A stretch of 47,430 nucleotides of DNA from an uncultured Selenomonadales bacterium (lineage in GTDB: Bacteria > Bacillota > Clostridia > Christensenellales > QALW01): the NCBI GenBank assembly GCA_905200615.1, contig CAJKLB010000013.1, positions 1-47,430 on the forward strand. The letters are read 5' to 3'. Within the stretch, counting starts at the first letter, position 1, and every line of letters starts with the position of its first letter. Under the pieces are notes generated by a model. That model was given only the letters and a program-made list of their open reading frames with translations. It was not told where the DNA came from and did no database searches. A program made the position numbers and the translations under genes. This document shows, one piece after another, positions 41,469 through 47,430 of this stretch.

Positions 41469-43273
41469 TGCTTGAAAAAATCAATTCACCCGCGGATATC
41501 AAGGCCTTGCATATTGATGAACTTGAAAAGCTGGCAGATGAAATTCGCAATGAAATTATAAAAACAACATTACATAACGGCGGACATCTGGCTTCTAACT
41601 TAGGGACTGTAGAGCTGACATTAGCCATTCATTATGTGTTTGATACACCGGAGGATAAACTTATTTTTGATGTAGGGCATCAGTGCTATACACATAAACT
41701 GATAACCGGACGCCGGGAACAGTTTTCTTCTTTGCGCCGGCAAAACGGCATCAGCGGCTTTCCCAGCCATACGGAAAGTGAATACGATACGTTTGATGCG
41801 GGGCATTCCTCAACCGCCATTTCCGCTGCTTTAGGATTAGCCCGGGCAAGGGATCGCAGAGGAGAGCAATATCATATTGTTGCTGTTGTAGGCGACGGGG
41901 CTATAGGCGGAGGAATGGCATTTGAAGCCATTAATGACGCAGGCGCGTCACAGGAAACAAAGCTTATTATTGTTTTAAATGATAATGAAATGTCTATTTC
42001 AAAAAATGTCGGCGCGCTTTCCAAACATTTCAGTAAACTGAGAACAACCAAAGGATATCTGCAAAGCAAAAAAAATGTAAGAAAAGCTTTGGAAACAATC
42101 AATCATTCGGGGAAGCTGTTCAATGCCGTCGCGCATTTACGCAATACTTTGCGTTATTTTCTTATCGGAGAGACTATTTTTGATGCGATGGGCATTAAAT
42201 ATCTGGGTCCTATCAACGGTCATTCATTAAAAGAGATGGTGGATATCCTTCGGCGCGCGAAGGAACAGCCGGGACCGGTAGTGATCCATGCGGTAACCTG
42301 TAAAGGTTGCGGTTATGCAAAAGCAGAAAAAAATCCGGAAATTTATCATGGTGTTTCCTGCGGAAAAGGAAGCGGATTGGAAGAAATATCATACGCGAAA
42401 CAGCTTAGTGATACGCTTTGTCGGCTTGCGCAAAAGCACGATGATGTATGCGCTGTTACAGCAGGAATGACTTATAATACCGGATTGGCGGCATTTGCAC
42501 AAAAGTTTCCCCAACGTTTTTTCGATACCGGCATCGCCGAACAGCATGCGCTGGCTATGGCCGGCGGATTGGCTAAGGGCGGAATGCATCCTTATGTGGT
42601 TATTTATTCTACCTTTTTGCAGCGGGGATTTGATCAGGTGTTTCATGACATTTGCCTGCAGGAACTTCCGGTTACGCTATGTATTGATCATGCGGGCTTG
42701 GTAGGAGAAGACGGTCCCACGCATAACGGCGTATTTGACATCGGATTTTTACGGTCTATGCCGGGACTCATCTTGTTGGCACCGCGTGATACGGAGGAAT
42801 TTGATAAAATGCTTGCGTATTCGCTTACAGAAAAAAAACCGGTGGCCATTCGATATCCCAAAGGTGTTGCGGAAAATATCGAGGGGAAATACCCGTTTGC
42901 GGGGCCTGATTGGGATGTACTCATGCAAGGGGAGAACGGAAGCATTTTGACTTTTGGAGCGTGTATTCCTGAAGGAATGCAAATAGCGGCGGAATTGGGA
43001 TGGAGCTTGATTGACGCACGTTCGCTGAAGCCTCTTGACGAGGGTATGCTGAATAAAATAAAGGACAAACCTTTATGCGTTATTGAAGATAACGCGCCCC
43101 AGGGCGGACTTTGTGAGGCTGTGCTCCACTATTACAGCGATCAAAATATTTCCGTATGCGTTAGGGGATTTTCTTTAGAGGATGCCTTTGTGGCTGTAGG
43201 AACCGTGGAACAGCAGAAGGAAAAGAACCATATGGATGCAAAATATATTCTTGAACAATTAAAACAGCTATGA
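41468..43273 (+). CDS. dxs: 1-deoxy-D-xylulose-5-phosphate synthase
   Basis: Dxs joins pyruvate and glyceraldehyde 3-phosphate, the first step of the MEP isoprenoid pathway, using thiamine diphosphate. The 601-residue protein has the FDVGHQCYTHKLITGR segment, the ThDP motif GDGAIGGGMAFEAIN...LNDNEMSIS, the transketolase central region with FDTGIAEQHA and EDGPTHNGVFDI, and a C-terminal transketolase domain. Its start overlaps the oapA stop (TAATG) and its end overlaps tlyA by four bases. With ispA at 21764 it feeds prenyl precursor supply. Confidence 0.96.
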   Translation: MLEKINSPADIKALHIDELEKLADEIRNEIIKTTLHNGGHLASNLGTVELTLAIHYVFDTPEDKLIFDVGHQCYTHKLITGRREQFSSLRRQNGISGFPSHTESEYDTFDAGHSSTAISAALGLARARDRRGEQYHIVAVVGDGAIGGGMAFEAINDAGASQETKLIIVLNDNEMSISKNVGALSKHFSKLRTTKGYLQSKKNVRKALETINHSGKLFNAVAHLRNTLRYFLIGETIFDAMGIKYLGPINGHSLKEMVDILRRAKEQPGPVVIHAVTCKGCGYAKAEKNPEIYHGVSCGKGSGLEEISYAKQLSDTLCRLAQKHDDVCAVTAGMTYNTGLAAFAQKFPQRFFDTGIAEQHALAMAGGLAKGGMHPYVVIYSTFLQRGFDQVFHDICLQELPVTLCIDHAGLVGEDGPTHNGVFDIGFLRSMPGLILLAPRDTEEFDKMLAYSLTEKKPVAIRYPKGVAENIEGKYPFAGPDWDVLMQGENGSILTFGACIPEGMQIAAELGWSLIDARSLKPLDEGMLNKIKDKPLCVIEDNAPQGGLCEAVLHYYSDQNISVCVRGFSLEDAFVAVGTVEQQKEKNHMDAKYILEQLKQL

Positions 43274-44016
43274 GATTGGATAAAGCAATATTTTTGCGTG
43301 GATTATCACAATCACGCAGCAGGGCAGAACAATTGATTCTTCGTGGAGACGTGCAGGTAAATCATGTTTTGGTGCAAAAGCCTTCTTACCAAGTGAAAGA
43401 AAGTGACATGATTTCTGTGAATGATTCCATTGGCTATGTCGGCCGCGGCGGATTAAAACTGGAATATGCGCTGGAAACGTTCGAGATTGTGTGTGAAGGG
43501 AAGAAAGCATTGGATATCGGTGCTTCCACCGGAGGTTTTACGCAGTGCCTTTTAAATCGCGGCGCACAAAGTGTGATTGCAGTGGATGTGGGGCATGGAC
43601 AGATGGCTCCGGTTCTTGCCCAAGATAAGCGGGTGCGGCTATTAGAAAATACCAATGCCAGAACGCTTACTCCGACCTTGCTGGGCGGCAGGGTAGACCT
43701 TGCGGTAATGGATGTATCGTTTATTTCACAAACGGTACTTTATCCGGCTGTTTTTTCCTGTGTAGAGGAGGAAGCGCCCGTTATTGCTTTGGTAAAACCG
43801 CAGTTTGAGGCAGGAAGCCGTTATCTGAATAAAAAAGGCGTTGTAAAGGACAAAAAAGTATTTTTAAATGTGTTGGAAAATATTGATGCTTGCGCGCGCA
43901 AATCAGGCCGCGGCATAGCGGAATATTGTGTATCCCCTATTTTAGGCGGAGATGGCAATACGGAGTTTTTTGTATGGCTAAAGAAAGATGCACCAAAACA
44001 AAAGTTTCAGTTTTAA
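43270..44016 (+). CDS. tlyA: TlyA-family rRNA 2'-O-methyltransferase (S4 plus FtsJ-like)
   Basis: TlyA-type enzymes methylate ribose 2'-OH in 16S and 23S rRNA. The 248-residue protein has an N-terminal S4 domain (RLDKAIFLRGLSQSRSRAEQ) and an FtsJ-like SAM fold with LDIGASTGGFTQCLL, MDVSFIS and LVKPQFEAG. Start ATG overlaps the dxs stop (ATGA). dxs-tlyA-nadK-argR-recN is the standard order in Firmicutes. Confidence 0.93.
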   Translation: MRLDKAIFLRGLSQSRSRAEQLILRGDVQVNHVLVQKPSYQVKESDMISVNDSIGYVGRGGLKLEYALETFEIVCEGKKALDIGASTGGFTQCLLNRGAQSVIAVDVGHGQMAPVLAQDKRVRLLENTNARTLTPTLLGGRVDLAVMDVSFISQTVLYPAVFSCVEEEAPVIALVKPQFEAGSRYLNKKGVVKDKKVFLNVLENIDACARKSGRGIAEYCVSPILGGDGNTEFFVWLKKDAPKQKFQF

Positions 44017-44046
44017 AGAACACTGTGGGCGAAGGAGAGCATTTAG

Positions 44047-44895
44047 TTGAAACGTATTGGAATTTATGTAAATAAACGTAAGGATGAGACGCTCGCAATT
44101 ACGCGTGATGTACAGGAAAGAGCACAAAAGCTTGGATTTATTTGCGATGTAATGTCAGATTCCAAGGCCATTGCCGATGCCGATCGTATTCTTGCGGAAG
44201 ATCAATTTGCATCGGAAAATGATTTTATTCTTGTCCTGGGGGGCGACGGGACGATTCTGCGTATTGCCGCTGCCGCAGCGCGGGCAAAAGTACCGCTGCT
44301 TTCCATTAATTTAGGGCATTTGGGATTTTTAACGGAATTGGAACTGAACGAACTGGAGGATGGATTGCAGCGGCTTGCCGAAAACGCTTTTTTTATTGAA
44401 GACCGTATGATGCTTTGCTGCAGGGCTGCGGGGAAAGAATATTTGGCCTTAAACGATGTTTGTCTGCAAAGAGCAAGCCGGGCAAGACTGGTGAAATTCA
44501 GTATTTATGCAGGAAATGAATTTGTAGACGCTCTTTCTGCCGATGGTGTGCTTGTTTCCAGTCCTACCGGCTCCACGGCCTATTCTCTTTCCGCAGGCGG
44601 GCCGATTGTCAGTCCGAGGGTGAGTCTATTGCTTATGACGCCTATTTGCGCGCATACATTGCGAGCCAGGCCTTTTGTTTTTAAAGAGGATGAAAAGCTG
44701 CGCTTTTTTTCCTCTGAAAGCTGCGGCTTTGCCGTCATTTGCGATGGGGTGCATATTCATACGCTCGATGGTGTTGAGCAGGTAGAGGTATCCCGTTCTT
44801 CGTGTTCTCTTCAATTGATTAACTTTAAGCAAAAAAGTTTTTATAAACGATTACATTCAAAATTTATCGAGTGGAACGCTTCAAAGGAGGAGTAA
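44047..44895 (+). CDS. nadK: NAD kinase
   Basis: NAD kinase phosphorylates NAD to NADP. The 282-residue protein has the nucleotide motif LGGDGTILR, the NLGHLGFLTE segment and the conserved SPTGSTAYSLSAGGPIVSP. The start is TTG at 44047, with GGAGAG about nine bases upstream; no in-frame ATG fits the family N-terminus (KRIGIYVN). It lies 30 bases after tlyA and one base before argR. Confidence 0.94.
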   Translation: MKRIGIYVNKRKDETLAITRDVQERAQKLGFICDVMSDSKAIADADRILAEDQFASENDFILVLGGDGTILRIAAAAARAKVPLLSINLGHLGFLTELELNELEDGLQRLAENAFFIEDRMMLCCRAAGKEYLALNDVCLQRASRARLVKFSIYAGNEFVDALSADGVLVSSPTGSTAYSLSAGGPIVSPRVSLLLMTPICAHTLRARPFVFKEDEKLRFFSSESCGFAVICDGVHIHTLDGVEQVEVSRSSCSLQLINFKQKSFYKRLHSKFIEWNASKEE

Positions 44896-44896
44896 G

Positions 44897-45346
44897 ATGA
44901 AAACGGCGCGTCACAATAAAATTTTAGAAATCATCGGCAAAAAAGAAATTGAAACGCAGGAGGAACTGGTTGCGGAACTGAATAATGCGGGCTTTCGGGT
45001 TACGCAGGCTACCATTTCAAGAGATATTAAGGATTTACGTTTAACAAAAGTGCCGGATGAACGCGGAGGCTATAAATATACATCTGTAGATAAAACAGAA
45101 ACGCGTATTACGCCTAAAATGAGGCAAATATTTGCCAATTCGGTGCTTTCTATTAATTTCGCAAATAATATCATTGTGATTAAAACGATTGCAGGTTCGG
45201 CAAGTACGATTGGCGTAGTGGCCGATGCCCTGAAGCATCCGGCAATTTTAGGCTGCGTGGCGGGGGATGATACCGTGATTGTTGTCGTTGCCTCCAATGA
45301 GGATGTCGGCGATGTAGTGGACAGGCTAAGCCTTATGCTGGATTAG
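44897..45346 (+). CDS. argR: Arginine repressor ArgR (AhrC)
   Basis: ArgR senses arginine and controls arginine synthesis and breakdown genes. The 149-residue protein has an N-terminal winged helix (QEELVAELNNAGFRVTQATISRDI spans the recognition helix) and a C-terminal hexamerisation and arginine-binding domain with GSASTIGVVADAL and AGDDTVIVVV, including the paired Asp. No arg genes are nearby; its place between nadK and recN is the normal conserved one. Confidence 0.95.
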   Translation: MKTARHNKILEIIGKKEIETQEELVAELNNAGFRVTQATISRDIKDLRLTKVPDERGGYKYTSVDKTETRITPKMRQIFANSVLSINFANNIIVIKTIAGSASTIGVVADALKHPAILGCVAGDDTVIVVVASNEDVGDVVDRLSLMLD

Positions 45347-45364
45347 CAAAAGGAGAGATTATGT

Positions 45365-47041
45365 ATGCTTCAACAGCTTTCTATTAAGAACATTGCGCTT
45401 ATTGAAGAGCTCTCCATAGAGCTTGAAAGCGGTTTTAATGTGCTCTCTGGTGAAACCGGAGCGGGAAAGTCAATTATCATTGATTCGCTGAACTTAGTGC
45501 TGGGGGAACGTGCGGATAAAGATCTTGTGCGCAGCGGTACGCAAAAGGCGCGGGTAGAGGCAATCTTTACAGTTAGCAGTAATGTTCGGGAGCTTTTGGA
45601 TGAGGCAGGTATTGAGTGCGAGGATGAGCTTTTGATTATTTCCAGGGATATTTCGGCTGACGGAAAGAGTATTTGCCGTATTAACGGTACGGCGGTAACG
45701 CTTTCCTGCCTGAAAAAAGTGGCCGATAAACTTGCGGATATTCACGGGCAGCATGAGCATCAGCTGTTGCTTAACAGCGAAAGCCATCTTGCATTTTTAG
45801 ATAGTTTCGGCGGCCGCGCGGTGAAAGAGCAAAAGGAAAACGTAAAGCGCGCTTACACGTATTATAAAGCCTGTCAGGAAAAGCTCAACGGTGATTGGGG
45901 GACCCAGGAGGAACGCGCGCGCAGAATGGAAATGCTGGAATATCAGATTAATGAGATTGAAAACGCGGATATTGTCCCCGGGCAGGAAGAAGAACTTCGG
46001 CAGCGACGTGAAATTTTGGCGCATGCGGATAAAATAATAGAGGTGCTTACTCAAACGCAGCGCACCATCAAGGACAGTGCGTTGGATTCCATTCGAAGCG
46101 CAAGCAATGCTTTGGAAAATATCAGCGCCAAGGGAGAAAATTACGCGCGGCTCAGTCAGCGGCTGGAGAGTGCTTTTTACGAACTGGAGGATATCGCGCA
46201 GGAATTGGAAAATGAAACCGATGCCGTAGAAGCGGATCCGTATGAACTGGAGCGTATTGAGGATCGATTGGCTTTACTGAAAAAGCTTTACCGAAAATAC
46301 GGAAATGATGAGGAAGAGGTGCTGAAATATCTGGATGCGGCCGTGGAAGAAGCAGAGCGTTTGAAAAATGCAGAAGAAACCATTGCCGAATTGGAGAGGC
46401 AGGCGGCACAGTTTAAGGAGGAATATGACAGGCAGGCTGCGATTTTAAGTGAATTACGTCATGATACAGCCATTGCGTTTGAGGACAGAATTCAGTTAGA
46501 ATTGGAACAACTGGGAATGAAAAATGCGGCGCTTGAAGTGGATTTTTCAGAAGAGCCCATTTTTACAGCCGAAGGAATGGATCGGGTGGAATTCTTGTTT
46601 TCCGCTAATGCCGGCGAACCGGTAAGACCGCTTTCTAAAATTATAAGCGGGGGGGAGATGAGCCGCTTTATGTTGGCAATGAAGAGTGTTGCCGCAGATG
46701 ACGCCATGCTGCCCACCATGGTTTTTGATGAGATTGATACCGGTATCAGCGGGCAGGGAGCGCAGGTGGTCGCCGAAAAAATTGCAGGTTTGGCGCAAAA
46801 GCATCAGGTAATTGCGATTACGCATCTGCCGCAATTGGCTTCTATGGCGGATTGCCATTTTCTGATAAAGAAACAATCCGATGGGGTGCGTACAAGAACG
46901 GAAGTCATAAAAATGAACGCGCGGCAGCGTGTTTCGGAGATTGCCAGACTTTCCGGCGGAAATGAAACATCCCTTGCTTTAGAGCGCGCGGCGGAGATTT
47001 TGGCGCAGGCAGACCAATTTAAAAAATCTTTAAATTCATAG
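45365..47041 (+). CDS. recN: DNA repair protein RecN
   Basis: RecN is an SMC-like ATPase acting early in double-strand break repair. The 558-residue protein has Walker A SGETGAGKSIIIDSL, a long coiled-coil middle (about 150-360, interrupted), the ABC signature SGGEMSRFMLAM and Walker B VFDEIDTGISG. The start ATG 45365 has AAGGAGAG upstream; an out-of-frame ATG lies four bases before. It is the last gene in the window and is followed by a terminator. Confidence 0.96.
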   Translation: MLQQLSIKNIALIEELSIELESGFNVLSGETGAGKSIIIDSLNLVLGERADKDLVRSGTQKARVEAIFTVSSNVRELLDEAGIECEDELLIISRDISADGKSICRINGTAVTLSCLKKVADKLADIHGQHEHQLLLNSESHLAFLDSFGGRAVKEQKENVKRAYTYYKACQEKLNGDWGTQEERARRMEMLEYQINEIENADIVPGQEEELRQRREILAHADKIIEVLTQTQRTIKDSALDSIRSASNALENISAKGENYARLSQRLESAFYELEDIAQELENETDAVEADPYELERIEDRLALLKKLYRKYGNDEEEVLKYLDAAVEEAERLKNAEETIAELERQAAQFKEEYDRQAAILSELRHDTAIAFEDRIQLELEQLGMKNAALEVDFSEEPIFTAEGMDRVEFLFSANAGEPVRPLSKIISGGEMSRFMLAMKSVAADDAMLPTMVFDEIDTGISGQGAQVVAEKIAGLAQKHQVIAITHLPQLASMADCHFLIKKQSDGVRTRTEVIKMNARQRVSEIARLSGGNETSLALERAAEILAQADQFKKSLNS

Positions 47042-47131
47042 AGCATTAAAAATAATTTGTGCAGACTACGGCTTTTTGCCCTGTACAGATGAGATAAATC
47101 ATAAAAAATAATTTATAATCTTTCTTTATAT

Positions 47132-47167
47132 AACTGATTCCGCTTTTCAAAAGGAGTCAGTTTTTTT
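47132..47167 (+). terminator. Rho-independent terminator after recN
   Basis: AACTGATTCC (47132-47141) pairs with GGAGTCAGTT (47153-47162) with one T-G pair. An inner CTTTT/AAAAG hairpin sits at the top, and seven T end at 47167. It closes the OLE-oapA-dxs-recN transcript. Confidence 0.85.
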
Positions 47168-47430
47168 CTGCGCAAAGGAAAGCTTTGTTTTAAAATACAT
47201 TAAAGCAAGTTTTTTACAATGCAAAAAAAGCAGCATCAACATTTTTTAACAGCGCAGTGTATGTTTTTTCTATTGTTAAAACAAATAATATGAAATGCTT
47301 AGGCGTAACAGCATAAAAAATTAAATGATATAAAATTTTTTTATTCGAGCAAATCTTCTTCCTTTTAAAGAGTAAAAATTTTTTATAAAATTATTTCTTT
47401 CTATGCATAAAATAATAAGGAATTTTTTAT
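47168..47430. other. AT-rich gene-free stretch at the right edge
   Basis: After the terminator the sequence is very AT-rich with long A and T runs and no ORF with a ribosome site on either strand. A TATAAA-like element near 47330 could be a promoter for a gene beyond the window, but no -35 fits well. I see nothing else in it. Confidence 0.4.

Overview
The window is a dense, almost entirely plus-strand stretch of chromosome from a low-to-mid GC Gram-positive bacterium of the Clostridia type. The evidence is the gene content and order (yicC-remA-gmk-rpoZ-priA-def-fmt-rsmB-rlmN-stp-prkC-rsgA-rpe, then asp23-amaP-nusB), a T-box in front of thrS, SepF/DivIVA division genes, a PASTA kinase, and a 34-codon SpoVM-like gene that points to an endospore former. 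I cannot name the genus. I see no tRNA or rRNA genes, CRISPR array, insertion sequence or prophage.

Layout. (1) 1-2534: the edge of a divergent minus-strand gene, a strong plus-strand promoter with a structured leader, then pcrA and ligA. (2) 4532-16850: one long operon from its own promoter, with most junctions overlapping, carrying yicC, remA, gmk, rpoZ, priA, def, fmt, rsmB, rlmN, the Stp/PrkC phosphatase-kinase pair, rsgA and rpe, closed by a strong terminator. (3) 16853-22731: a tiny membrane protein, spoVM, asp23, amaP, nusB, a TsaD paralogue, folD, xseA, xseB and ispA, closed by a terminator. (4) 22789-23778: a 53-residue orphan and two half-length TauE/SafE-type membrane proteins. (5) 23862-37045: Ppx/GppA-HD, an aconitase-like hydratase, then a cell-shape and division block (mreB, mreC, mreD, PBP2, HlyD-like, yggS, sepF, divIVA-like, DUF5665, lspA, rluD). 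(6) 37042-40180: T-box-controlled thrS and a TIM-barrel isomerase/endonuclease-like protein. (7) 40205-47167: a large structured non-coding RNA with its own promoter, then oapA, dxs, tlyA, nadK, argR and recN, closed by a terminator.

The most notable item is in block 7. The roughly 630-nt RNA at about 40241-40870 has no coding capacity, folds into many nested helices and is closed by a long-range helix between 40305-40310 and 40863-40868. It lies directly upstream of a 190-residue four-helix membrane protein with a D-x3-D motif. The following genes dxs-tlyA-nadK-argR-recN are the classic downstream neighbours of OLE (ornate, large, extremophilic) RNA and its partner protein OapA. The usual upstream half of that cluster (folD-xseA-xseB-ispA) is also present, but about 17.6 kb away on the same strand. 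The cluster therefore appears to have been opened by insertion of the cell-shape and thrS blocks, and OLE now has a recognisable vegetative promoter of its own.

Functionally the window joins replication and repair (pcrA, ligA, priA, xseAB, recN), translation and RNA maturation (def, fmt, rsmB, rlmN, rsgA, thrS, rluD, tlyA), isoprenoid synthesis (ispA, dxs), envelope growth and division, and the OLE ribonucleoprotein known from Bacillus halodurans to act at the membrane in stress adaptation.
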